Positions 52,991 through 64,000 of a stretch of 64,000 nucleotides of DNA are shown piece after piece. The stretch covers positions 1,488,001 through 1,552,000 of the forward strand of contig CM082588.2 of NCBI GenBank assembly GCA_040954595.2, read 5' to 3'. Positions within the stretch are counted from its first letter, which is position 1. Every line of letters starts with the position of its first letter. The notes below the pieces were generated by a model that worked only from the letters and a program-made list of their open reading frames with translations, was not told the DNA's origin and did no database searches. The DNA is from Balanoglossus misakiensis. Its lineage: Eukaryota; Hemichordata. The position numbers were made by a program, and so were the translations under genes.

Positions 52991-54817
52991 TTAGCATGAC
53001 CATTGTTGCGTATTCTTTTTTAAAATAGTGGCTGCAAGGACATGTGTGTCTGTCAGCAAATATTTGCAATATCTGGAGCTTCTCTGTGTTTGGCAGCGTT
53101 CATAGGTAGCTGCTTTCAAGTTTCGAAACTTGGCTAGGTCTGCTTTGAAATCGCCATCATAATTACGTATTTTTTGCCAGAGTGTGTCATTGAAGTAATT
53201 GTAGACTCTGATGTCATGGCGGGCTAACTGACTAATTTTTGTGATCATTTCAGGGGTGATGGGAGGTTGGGGGGTTTTGTGGACTTTCATGGGATAATAA
53301 AGGATGTCTTCGAAGTCCCAGCACATTGTCTTTTTCAGCAAGATGAGGGATTCGTCGTAGTATTCCATCAACAATACCAAATCAATTTCACTGTTGATTC
53401 TTTCTAAATGGCTGTCCATGATTTCTTTGTTGTCTTCGAACGGAATACCGAAGCGCTTGCAAAACCCATTGGCTGCAGATGCAATGCCGTGATCCGCTCG
53501 ACGTCTTTCATAAATCTGGTTGACGTACTTCAGAAATGGATTTGATGAGTTAGGATATTTCTTGAAATGACCACAGAAATAGAATGCCGACTTCCAGTGC
53601 GTGTATGGTGACCGAAGAATTGTTAAGAACTTGGCATCTTCAACGATTGCCTCCATGGCCGAACGGTCGTATATTGTATGGCTTGCGATGAAGTTGTAGC
53701 CTGGAAAATTATGGCAGTTGTATTCTTTTATTAACAAATTTCCGTTTTCATCTTCGCTTAGAAAGGCATCATTACCTGGATCCAGTGCCGCGACAAGGTT
53801 GTTTTTGAGTCCATATCTGAACAACACGTTAGCTAGTGTGCTACCCCCGGTCTTGCCAGTTTTTATGAAAATGAAGTTAGTTTGTGGTCGACAGTTTATT
53901 TCAGGGGCTGCCTTAACTATTTCTGTAGTATTGAAACTGGTGTCAGACATGTTTGGTTGTTTAAACTCTCGGGATGAAAAATGCTGTTTTCTGTAAAAAA
54001 ACAACGTTTACCATATTTAAGCATACAAGTAACTGAGAATACCAATGGTTTGGGCAGTACCGGTATAAAATACTATCAACAAATCTATACGTGTCAAAGA
54101 TCTTTTCAAAGCAACCATATATTATAGTGTCATTTGACTTTATCAATTGAACACTTACACAAATCTCCAGTGTTTAATATCGACAGGTAGCCATGTTAAA
54201 TAGATGACGCTACATATGCATATGCCGGTGATGACGAGGAACATGAGAAGAACACTCGGCATTCTTCTAACAATGCCTGCAATGGTATAAAATTTAACAC
54301 ATGGTATTTACATCACATCATGTAATTTCTTACTTGAAAAAGAATTACAACATCTATTTACAAAATAAATAACCAAGGAATTGAAGTACAGTCAAATCTC
54401 TGTTAGTGGCCACCTTTATATAGTGGTCACCTCTATATAGTGGCCACTTTGTTACAGTCCCTATGCAATTCACATGTGCATTAATTAACCTCTATATAAA
54501 GGCCACCTGTCTATAAAGGCCAGGTTTGACTGTAATATTAATTGCACAGTTGCAAGTGTCAAAGTATCTTGTTTGAATTCTGTTGTTCATGTATGATTAG
54601 GAAGGAATAATATTCTACAAGTTACAAAACCGACGTCGACATTATAAATCTTACAGATATTAAAAATAGTCAAGCACTGCACCAGAAGATGTAACAATAC
54701 AAACGTAATTAGTTGCATATGAAGTCCAGAAGAATGGGTTGATCAACATTCACCATTCTTTGACTTGGACAAATATATCTGCAGGAATGCTTTACCTTTC
54801 TTTCCAATAGTCATCAT
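52991..54817 (-). CDS. Galactose-3-O-sulfotransferase-like enzyme, gene 2
   Basis: This is the closest relative of gene 1 in the array. Exons are 54817-54796 (starting with two ATG codons, then TIGKK), 54276-54159 and 53990-52991. Borders are GT-AG and phases are 1 and 2 as in gene 1, giving 379 residues (378 from the second ATG). The signal anchor sits at about 15-35 after the basic pair RR. The catalytic exon has the PAPS loop TGKTGGST (91-98), the 3'-phosphate motif with R173 and S181, YYDESL, then KKTMCWDFED, and ends W-S-C. The sequon in front of TLW is conserved with the other two genes. Intron 1 contains a 144-bp MITE. It is expected to be a Golgi enzyme using PAPS and a galactose-terminated acceptor; substrate inferred only from family. 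Confidence 0.85.
54389..54532. mobile_element. Tc1/mariner-like MITE, 144 bp, in intron 1 of gene 2
   Basis: The ends CAGTCAAATCT and AGGTTTGACTG are inverted copies with one mismatch, and TA stands outside each end (54387-54388, 54533-54534). The interior repeats TATATAGTGGYCACC-like units in both orientations. TA target sites and CAG-starting ends fit the Tc1/mariner group. There is no open frame. It lies in the intron, away from the splice sites, so it should be neutral to the protein. Confidence 0.75.
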
Positions 54818-56840
54818 CACAGTACCTTCCAAGGACTGGTGCCTGGTAGTGACAGTGCTGGCAATACATGAGGACATATCTTTTCCAAAAACGATACAAT
54901 TACACATTTCCATAAAAAATGGCAAAATTAATATTATGACATTAATGAGAAACAGCTGCTTCGTTTGCATAAATCATGTACCACTTAGGCACTTCATCAT
55001 GCTGTGTAGGGCGTTACCGTCTGATCGTGGAGAGACCTTTGACCCGTTCTGAGGAAGACTAAATACTCCACCCCTTTACCTATCAATCACTGTTGCTGCT
55101 GTCATCCAACATAATTTGTTACTTTTTTTTATTTTATGCAGTTTTGATTGATTGCTCAATACACACGTGTTCGTTGATGGTTAGACTCAACTTGTTGCGT
55201 AGAAGTATAAAGCTTGTTATGATATCAACTGACCTGGTGAAAAAACAGTCACAATTCTCAATATATATTTGTTATTCAGTCATCTTACAAACATTCTCCA
55301 GTTTGATTTACTGTAAAATATGTGATATTATGAATCATTCAAGATCATTTCAAATCAAAGGTGGATGCATTGTTTTAAAGTAACACAATGCGACAAAACT
55401 ATGATGTTGAACTGGGCTAGAATGTTAACGGACATGAAATGAGTCTGCAGCCACCAATTCAACTCAACTGGATGAGTAATGAATAACACTTTCCACAAAT
55501 TTCTTTGTTACAAATATAAATACATCGCCACTTTGTTTGGCAGATTTTCCATCCATCATACTTGTAGGTTTTTGTTAATGTACCATCTGGGCACGATCGA
55601 ACCAGGTGTCTCAAACTGAAAGTGCCATGTTATTATTATTGTTTACAGCGGCACGTGCTGTTTGACAAAGACAAACTTTTCAATCCGTACGTCATTTACC
55701 TGCAAACAATACCAGTAGAACACACTTATCCGTTGTTCGCGACTGTGTATACTCACTTTAAAAATGAAACTTGAGTGATTCGACACATGTGTTCATATAC
55801 TAGTGACTTATGGTCAGGAGTGTCACCAGAAACAAATAGGTGCTGGCGGCGACCGTTGTACCAAATAGATAATCGTTTATGTTGACTTTGAATTAATACT
55901 TTGAATGTATATAATTTACAATTATTTCATAGACTCCAATAAGCTAAATTTAATGTTGAATTGTCAAATGACAGACCATTCATGAATATGAGTATGAAAG
56001 CTACACTGTACACGACACCCCCATACCGCTTCAGCTGATGTTACCCACTATCAGCTCACAGTTATTGACCATAAAAGTGGAAAACATTAACACAGGAGAA
56101 AGCTGCCGGCCCCTCAACTGGATCTCCTAACAGTTAATAATCCCACCATATGTTGTAGGATAATAATTATAAATCATGAGCAATAAATCAGAGAGACTAG
56201 TTTTTTCAGAAAACACGGTTAGTGATCATACAATCCCCAATTGCAGGCATTGTACTTGTAATCATAACACAACGCAATGCAACACAACGCAATGCAACAC
56301 AACGCAACGCAACACAACACAACACAACACAACAAAACACAACACAACACGAAAAAGAACAACACAAAGTCAACCTTTGCACCAACAATGTTTGAATATT
56401 TTATTACGTTGTCTCCAGAGAGGAACTTCTCATGATTGGTAATCAGTAAATCAAGCATAACATTCTCACATTCTGTCAATAACTTTTGTATGTCTCATGT
56501 TTTCATTGGGAGGCGCCGTCCACAGCTCATGGATAGCGTGATTCTATTCAAAAGACAAAATTTCACAGAAACGATAAATTGATTTCACATAATATGCAGA
56601 ATATATTTTCTCTGTCATATCTCAATGAATTCACCAAGGAAAAAAACATAACATAACTGTATTATGTTAAGCATTAGGTCAAATTATTTTTTTCTGATGG
56701 AAAGGATTAGGACTGCAGCCACACCCCAGCCACAATTTTCAGTCGCGAGGGCACGTACTATGACACTCCGTGACATTCATCTTATTTACACCAGAGTAGA
56801 TTGCTGATACTATTGCACAATGGTATTTGGGCTACGATGT
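54818..56840. other. Spacer between sulfotransferase genes 2 and 3
   Basis: It should contain the promoter and 5' UTR of gene 2 on its left and the 3' flank of gene 3 on its right. A pentanucleotide microsatellite is the only repeat. No further sulfotransferase exon was found in it on either strand. Confidence 0.45.
56265..56350. repeat. AACAC/AACGC pentanucleotide microsatellite
   Basis: About 17 imperfect five-base units (AACAC, AACGC, AATGC). Long open frames in all three minus-strand frames across it, rich in Cys, Val and Leu, are an artefact of the repeat. Confidence 0.85.
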
Positions 56841-58293
56841 CTAACATACCCACTTTTGGTCTTTTGAATATACCTCCTTCATCAGTATGTGCGAATCTTT
56901 CTGTAAGTTTTGACAATATAATGAAGAAGTCTTTTCAAGATCACATCTTTCTGCAACTTGATTTTTCATATCTCGAAATTTGGTTAGATCATCTTGAAAG
57001 TTACCCTCATAGTTTGAAATTTGTTCCCATAGAGTCCTGTTGAAATATTCATAGACTTTGATGTCATGGCGAGACAGTCTGCTGATTATTGACTCCATAT
57101 AGGGAGTCATCGGTGGCTGGGGCGTTTTGTGGACTTTCATTGGGTAGTACATGATGTCTTCGAATTCCCAACACATTAGTTTCTTGAGCAGAAGCAGGGA
57201 CTCGTCAAAGTACTCCATTATCAAAACCAAATCTAACTCACTTCCCAGTTTTTCCAGGTACCTATCTTTGACAATCTTGTCTCTTTTAAGTGGTATGCGG
57301 AATCTGTTGCAGTAGCCGTTCCCAGCCGAGTCTTTTTCTCCAGACTTCTTTTCATTCATCTCCTTTAAGTAATCAGCGAATGGATTCGAATCATTCGGAA
57401 ACGTAAAAGGGAGATGGTAATAGTACCTGGACTTCCAGTGAGTATACGGGGATCTAAAGATCGTTATGTACTTAGCGTTTGGGACGACAGTATCCATTGC
57501 AGGTCGGTTGAAGTCAATATGACTCGCCAAAATGTTGTATCCAGGAAAATCACTGCAGTTGTACTTTAAGATCACAAGGTTACCGTCATCATCCTCATCT
57601 ATGAACTTATCAAGATGTGGATCTAATGCAGCCACCAAGTCATTCTTTAAAGCATATCTGTACAGAATGCTAGAAATTGTGCTTCCCCCTGTCTTCCCTG
57701 GTTTAGTAAAAACAATGTTATTCTCTGGTCTGCAAGTTTTACTTTCTGAGCTAGTCGACGTAGCTGTACCAGTCTTTCGGCTGACATGTACACCATTCTC
57801 CATGTCGTCTGAAACCAAGTCTTTGGGATTATTTTTCAAGGACTGATCATAGGCAGTTCCCCTGTGAAGGAAAAGTGTATTTATAAAGCATGACAAAGGC
57901 ACCTACCGGTAGTCTACTATTTAAATGTGTCGAATGCAAAAGTTGCAGAACATTTGGTTAGACGTAATGTTTGTACACACGAAATTACGCACATGCGCAT
58001 AAGCGGATCATCGGCCTTGAAAACCTAGATGACAAAACCGTTTAAAAGTTAATAATTTCTCAAATATGTCAACTCTCATGACAGCCCGAAATTTGCCACA
58101 GATTGGGTCCAGTCATGTTTCCCCAAAGCCAAAACACAATTTACATGCGAAGTATAAATTCTGTGTGTATCTTACCGAGCTCTCCAAGCGCTAAGATGGA
58201 TATGTGCTGATGTTGAGTAGATTATGCTACATACACTTATGGCAACGATGAGTAGAAGGAGACCAAGGCAACTTGGTACACCAACAAACATGC
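56841..58293 (-). CDS. Galactose-3-O-sulfotransferase-like enzyme, gene 3 (5' end uncertain)
   Basis: Exons 58293-58176 and 57861-56841 have GT-AG borders and the same phases as genes 1 and 2. From the ATG at 58291-58289, right after the acceptor, the protein has 378 residues. In the paralogues the start codon sits in a separate first exon, so either this gene starts here with a non-coding first exon, or an upstream exon beyond 58,300 is missed. The anchor lies at about 6-25. The catalytic exon has a KPGKTGGST loop (92-100) in which the first Thr of the paralogues is Pro, a 3'-phosphate motif starting FRSPYTHWKS, YFDESL, KKLMCWEFED and a final W-V-C. Less similar to genes 1 and 2 than those are to each other. 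A large palindromic repeat lies immediately upstream. Confidence 0.8.
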
Positions 58294-58546
58294 CTGCAGT
58301 GAAACAACAACACAAGATTCATGCGCTGTAGTTGGTTTATCTTACTTGTATTCTCATTGCAACTTAATAGTTTCTCATCTGGTTGTCATATTGCAATACT
58401 GTATTAAATAATAAGTAAATGAATAATAGGATGATAACAAGCTGTCAAGTATAAATAGAACTGCACTTTTGCTGTTTATAAAATTATAAATTGCCACGTA
58501 AACTGGGGAAATTTCCAATATAGAGATTGATTTCGGAAGGTTGATA

Positions 58547-61500
58547 GACCATGAGCCAGTAGGGGTTTACCTCCCCCCCCCGGGGGAATTTTCGAGACAA
58601 TGTTTTTCTGAAAGCCTATCATATACTGAGTAAAATTCACTTTGTTTGCCATCTGGGCACCGGGGCGTTTTCGAGTTATTGGCTTCTAAATTATATTGGG
58701 TAACGTATGTAGGAAAGCCTAAAAGTGCGTATAAATTGACGTAGGGGGGTAAATTAGTCTTGTAAAATGCTGTCTCTCTGAACGTATACCTCGAACAACA
58801 GGGATGTATTTGGTATCAAAAGAAAGCTTAATAAACAAGCTTTCCATTAATTACAAAATAAAAGTGATATGACTAATCATGACATCATAGTGACGTCATA
58901 AGTCAAAATACCCTTACGAAAATGGTGTTCTGTTCACCTATAAATGTGAGGTTTTGCAAAACATGTCTCTGTGCAATTGTACTGATGAAAACTGATGAAA
59001 ACTGTGATGTGTTTGGTATCAACAGAAAGCTGATTGAGTAAAGTATCTAATTATTGCAAAAAATTGATATAATAATCAATTACGTCATCATTACGTCATA
59101 CTTCCAAGTACCCTTACCAATTAGTGACTATGATGACAAGTTATTACCCTAGGAGATAGGTGCCTTTAAATAAAAAAATTGGTAAGGAAGGTTTGTGAAG
59201 TCCATTCTATGTAAAAAATGGTGCTGATTCCAAAAAAGTCAGTCTTATTGACCCCACCCAAGAAAAAATTGCCATTTTGGCACTTTTTAACCCAAAAAAG
59301 GTCATTTTTAGAAAACACTAAAAACACACTGTTTTCGTCACATTCGAAGATCTGATGACATATGATATGCCTGTTCTATGTAAAATTTGGTTGATATTAC
59401 GAAAAAAGCAGTCTGACTGACCCCAAACGAGACAGAATTGCCTTTTAGACCATTTTTGCCCAAAAACGTCATTTTTAGACAAAACTTAAAACACACTCTA
59501 CTCTTTATATTGATTGATTTGATGATATATGGAAAGTCAATTCTATGTGTAAAGTGGTGACTATAAAACATAAAGCAGTCTTTTTGACCCCAATCAATAC
59601 AAAAATGCCATTTTTGGCCACATTTTTGAGGTCAAAAAGGTCATTTTTACAAAAAAAACTAAAAACAAACTGTTTTCTTCATATTCAGAGATCTGATTAT
59701 GTATGAAAAGTCCATTCTATGTAAAAAAAAATCTGATTGACCCCATTCCATGCGTTTTTGGCAATTTATTGCCCAAAAAGACCTACTTAAGACAAATTTA
59801 TCATTTTAAACATTTTCTAGAGAAAAAAATGTTTGCATTTGGAGATAGCCCAAATTGAACTCATAATGATGATGAAACAGCGTCGAGAGTAAAAGAAGTT
59901 ATACGAATTGAACCAAAGTCGCATCGATGAATCTAAACACGTCGCCCAGGACCAAGCATTAAACATGATACAGGCGACAAAAAGACAGGCACTGCACATG
60001 GCAAAGTCCCAAATATTCACTTAGAGCATCTCCAAATTGAAACGTCAAGGAATTTAAGAGTTTTTAGTATATTTATTAGGTTTAAACCCACATTTTCCCT
60101 GTTGTGTGCTAGTTCAGGGGCCAGTTTTAGCTCTATTGAGTATTTAGCATCGTGGGATTGCACCCCTGTCCAATCAAAATGACGGAGGTATCATGATATA
60201 ATATAATTTCTGATTTTGTATTCCGAACGGAGAGGATAAATGTCAACAATCTATCCGGAGCTGGTATAGATGTACATAAAAAATTTATACCATGTATAAC
60301 CGACTTATAGTATACAGTGTGAATACATGGATCGTCTCGTTTTATTGTTGAGTTCCATTTTAGGCTAAATGTGCCAAATTGTGGCAACTCTGCCTTTCAA
60401 TATCATCAATTCAACTGATATCATATGGTATGACATTTTAAATATGCAAATATAACATCAAAACTCAAAAGGCAAAAAACACCAATTATTTTGTTTTCTG
60501 AAAAAGACAATTGTTGACTAGAAGATGGCTTAGTGGCAATTTTGTATTGAGTGGGGTCTTAATAAGACTGTTGTGTTGGTATCAGCATATTTTTTTGCAA
60601 AAAATGGACTTTCCATTCATAATCAAACATTTAAATACGAAGAAAACAGCTTGTTTTCATTTTTTCTTGAAATGACCTTTTTGACAAAAAATGGCCAAAA
60701 TGACAATTTTGTAGGGCTGAAAAGAATTTTTTTTGGAATCGGCTCCCTTTCAACAAAAATGGACCTTCTCCGTACATCATAAGATCTCTGAAAATAAAGA
60801 AAGAAGTTTCAAACAGTTACCTTTTTGAGTAAAGTGGCCAAAATGGCATTTTTTCCCTCTGTGGAGTCAGTAAGAGTGCATTTTTGGAAAAATCGCTACT
60901 TTTAAGATAGAATGGACTTTTATTTATTATTAGTTGAGAACATTTTTTTCTCTAGAAAATGTTTAAAATGATAAATTTGTAGTAGGTCTTTTTAGGCAAT
61001 AAATTGCCAAAAACGCAATTTTGACTAGAATGGGGTCAATCAGATTTTTTTTACATAGAATGGACTTTTCATATATCATCAAATCAATCAATATGAAGAG
61101 TAGAGTGTGTTTTAAGTTTTGTCTAAAAATGACGTTTTTGGGCAAAAATGGTCTAAAAGGCAATTCTGTCTCGTTTGGGGTCAGTCAGACTGCTTTTTTC
61201 GTAATATCAACCAAATTTTACATAGAACAGGCATATCATATGTCATCAGATCTTCGAATGTGACGAAAACAGTGTGTTTTTAGTGTTTTCTAAAAATGAC
61301 CTTTTTTGGGTTAAAAAGTGCCAAAATGGCAATTTTTTCTTGGGTGGGGTCAGTCAGACTGCTTTTTTTCGTAATATCAACCAAATTTTACATAGAATAG
61401 GCATATCATATGTCATCAGATCTTCCAATGTGACGAAAACAGTGTGTTTTTAGTGTTTTCTAAAAATGACCTTTTTTGGGTTAAAAAGTGCCAAAATGGC

Positions 61501-62393
61501 AATTTTTTCTTGGGTGGAGTCAGTCAGACTGCTTTTTTCGTAATATCAACCAAATTTTACATAGAATAGGCATATCATATGTCATCAGATCTTCGAATGT
61601 GACGAAAACAGTGTGTTTTTAGTGTTTTCTAAAAATGACCTTTTTTGGGTTAAAAAGTGCCAAAATGGCAATTTTTTCTTGGGTGGGGTCAATAAGACTG
61701 ACTTTTTTGGAATCAGCACCATTTTTTACATAGAATGGACTTCACAAACCTTCCTTACCAATTTTTTTATTTAAAGGCACCTATCTCCTAGGGTAATAAC
61801 TTGTCATCATAGTCACTAATTGGTAAGGGTACTTGGAAGTATGACGTAATGATGACGTAATTGATTATTATATCAATTTTTTGCAATAATTAGATACTTT
61901 ACTCAATCAGCTTTCTGTTGATACCAAACACATCACAGTTTTCATCAGTTTTCATCAGTACAATTGCACAGAGACATGTTTTGCAAAACCTCACATTTAT
62001 AGGTGAACAGAACACCATTTTCGTAAGGGTATTTTGACTTATGACGTCACTATGATGTCATGATTAGTCATATCACTTTTATTTTGTAATTAATGGAAAG
62101 CTTGTTTATTAAGCTTTCTTTTGATACCAAATACATCCCTGTTGTTCGAGGTATACGTTCAGAGAGACAGCATTTTACAAGACTAATTTACCCCCCTACG
62201 TCAATTTATACGCACTTTTAGGCTTTCCTACATACGTTACCCAATATAATTTAGAAGCCAATAACTCGAAAACGCCCCGGTGCCCAGATGGCAAACAAAG
62301 TGAATTTTACTCAGTATATGATAGGCTTTCAGAAAAACATTGTCTCAAAAATTCCCCCGGGGGGGGGAGGTAAACCCCTACTGGCTCATGGTC
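58547..62393. mobile_element. Large foldback (palindromic) element, 3.85 kb, flanked by TA
   Basis: The ends begin GACCATGAGCCAGTAGGGG and are exact inverted copies, with TA outside each (58545-58546 and 62394-62395). The left arm runs to about 59833 and the right arm from about 60940. They match over most of their length, and the right arm holds extra copies of an internal unit. The 1.1-kb centre is unpaired. No transposase frame is present; short ORFs on the arms are mirror images of each other and are explained by the palindrome. TA duplication points to a Tc1/mariner or ISL2EU-like mobiliser, which I cannot decide. Confidence 0.65.
61280..61690 (+). repeat. Tandem subrepeat, period about 170 bp
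   Basis: The block with CTTTTTTGGGTTAAAAAGTG recurs at 61301, 61471 and 61640, that is every 169-170 bp, with only a few changes. The left arm of the palindrome has one close copy plus more diverged ones, so the array grew after the palindrome formed. The same array is present again in the duplicated block at about 63,385-63,775. Confidence 0.8.
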
Positions 62394-62395
62394 TA

Positions 62396-64000
62396 ATAGT
62401 ATACAGTGTGAATACATGGATCGTCTCGTTTTATTGTTGAGTTCCATTTTAGGCTAAATGTGCCAAATTGTGGCAACTCTGCCTTTCAATATCATCAATT
62501 CAACTGATATCATATGGTATGACATTTTAAATATGCAAATATAACATCAAAACTCAAAAGGCAAAAAACACCAATTATTTTGTTTTCTGAAAAAGACAAT
62601 TGTTGACTAGAAGATGGCTTAGTGGCAATTTTGTATTGAGTGGGGTCTTAATAAGACTGTTGTGTTGGTATCAGCATATTTTTTTGCAAAAAATGGACTT
62701 TCCATTCATAATCAAACATTTAAATACGAAGAAAACAGCTTGTTTTCATTTTTTCTTGAAATGACCTTTTTGACAAAAAATGGCCAAAATGACAATTTTG
62801 TAGGGCTGAAAAGAATTTTTTTTGGAATCGGCTCCCTTTCAACAAAAATGGACCTTCTCCGTACATCATAAGATCTCTGAAAATAAAGAAAGAAGTTTCA
62901 AACAGTTACCTTTTTGAGTAAAGTGGCCAAAATGGCATTTTTTCCCTCTGTGGAGTCAGTAAGAGTGCATTTTTGGAAAAATCGCTACTTTTAAGATAGA
63001 ATGGACTTTTATTTATTATTAGTTGAGAACATTTTTTTCTCTAGAAAATGTTTAAAATGATAAATTTGTAGTAGGTCTTTTTAGGCAATAAATTGCCAAA
63101 AACGCAATTTTGACTAGAATGGGGTCAATCAGATTTTTTTTACATAGAATGGACTTTTCATATATCATCAAATCAATCAATATGAAGAGTAGAGTTTTAA
63201 GTTTTGTCTAAAAATGACGTTTTTGGGCAAAAATGGTCTAAAAGGCAATTCTGTCTCGTTTGGGGTCAGTCAGACTGCTTTTTTCGTAATATCAACCAAA
63301 TTTTACATAGAACAGGCATATCATATGTCATCAGATCTTCGAATGTGACGAAAACAGTGTGTTTTTAGTGTTTTCTAAAAATGACCTTTTTTGGGTTAAA
63401 AAGTGCCAAAATGGCAATTTTTTCTTGGGTGGGGTCAGTCAGACTGCTTTTTTTCGTAATATCAACCAAATTTTACATAGAATAGGCATATCATATGTCA
63501 TCAGATCTTCCAATGTGACGAAAACAGTGTGTTTTTAGTGTTTTCTAAAAATGACCTTTTTTGGGTTAAAAAGTGCCAAAATGGCAATTTTTTCTTGGGT
63601 GGAGTCAGTCAGACTGCTTTTTTCGTAATATCAACCAAATTTTACATAGAATAGGCATATCATATGTCATCAGATCTTCGAATGTGACGAAAACAGTGTG
63701 TTTTTAGTGTTTTCTAAAAATGACCTTTTTTGGGTTAAAAAGTGCCAAAATGGCAATTTTTTCTTGGGTGGGGTCAATAAGACTGACTTTTTTGGAATCA
63801 GCACCATTTTTTACATAGAATGGACTTCACAAACCTTCCTTACCAATTTTTTTATTTAAAGGCACCTATCTCCTAGGGTAATAACTTGTCATCATAGTCA
63901 CTAATTGGTAAGGGTACTTGGAAGTATGACGTAATGATGACGTAATTGATTATTATATCAATTTTTTGCAATAATTAGATACTTTACTCAATCAGCTTTC
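62396..64000 (+). repeat. Direct duplicate of 60307-61915, truncated by the window end
   Basis: From ATAGTATACAGTGTG onward the sequence repeats 60307-61915 almost without change. The one difference I noted is a 4-bp loss (GTGT) near 63195, so the offset changes from 2,089 to 2,085. The copy starts directly after the right end of the palindrome. It may be a recent tandem duplication or an assembly duplicate; the right end is outside the window. Confidence 0.85.

Noticed and set aside
56206-56479. Cys/Val-rich open frames on the minus strand
   Set aside because: They are translations of the AACAC/AACGC microsatellite.
58318-58334. ATG plus GTAAGA donor just above the gene 3 anchor exon
   Set aside because: The intron would be about 25 bp and the phase would be wrong, giving an early stop.
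59338-59571. Open frame repeated on both palindrome arms (also 61021-61263)
   Set aside because: The same peptide appears because the arms are inverted copies; it lies in the 170-bp unit type of repeat and shows no domain.
60573-60782. Identical 69-codon open frames here and at 62662-62871
   Set aside because: They are the two copies of the 2.09-kb duplication; sharing a frame is not independent evidence for coding.

Overview
The window looks like AT-rich nuclear DNA of a marine invertebrate animal. Coding exons are sparse and split by GT-AG introns, the spacing is long and non-coding, and several classes of non-autonomous DNA transposon are present. A peptide-type rhodopsin-class GPCR together with a tandem cluster of Golgi galactose-3-O-sulfotransferase-like genes suggests a deuterostome such as a hemichordate, amphioxus or echinoderm. 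That placement is inference; no marker in the window settles it.

Layout. Bases 1-20,680 hold no gene I can support, only microsatellites, small perfect hairpins and one 84-90 bp tandem repeat. From 20,687 to 24,257 lies one receptor gene: its coding exon (23,199-24,257, + strand) encodes a 352-residue seven-transmembrane receptor, with a plausible upstream leader exon (about 20,717-20,804) spliced to 22,824. Bases 24,258-29,456 are again without a gene. Bases 29,457-31,854 form a mosaic bounded by a 26-nt direct repeat: a promoter-like patch, a TTAA-flanked foldback MITE, degenerate repeats, and a frame-broken acidic ORF whose 3' end is duplicated in tandem. Bases 31,855-46,478 show nothing coding. 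A 794-bp PIF/Harbinger-like element with TAA target duplications lies at 46,482-47,275.

Bases 49,477-58,293 carry three tandem, same-strand (-) genes of the galactose-3-O-sulfotransferase family. I rebuilt their exons by hand. Each has a signal-anchor exon (phase 1 in, phase 2 out) and one large catalytic exon; for two genes a tiny first exon with the start codon is also visible. All three carry a K-x-G-K-T-G-G-S-T PAPS loop and end in W-x-C. They probably encode type II Golgi membrane enzymes that sulfate galactose-containing glycans, and they arose by local duplication.

From 58,547 to the window edge a 3.8-kb foldback palindrome with TA-flanked ends lies upstream of the third sulfotransferase. 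A 2,089-bp part of it is repeated in direct orientation from 62,396 to the end. The receptor and the sulfotransferases show no obvious functional link.
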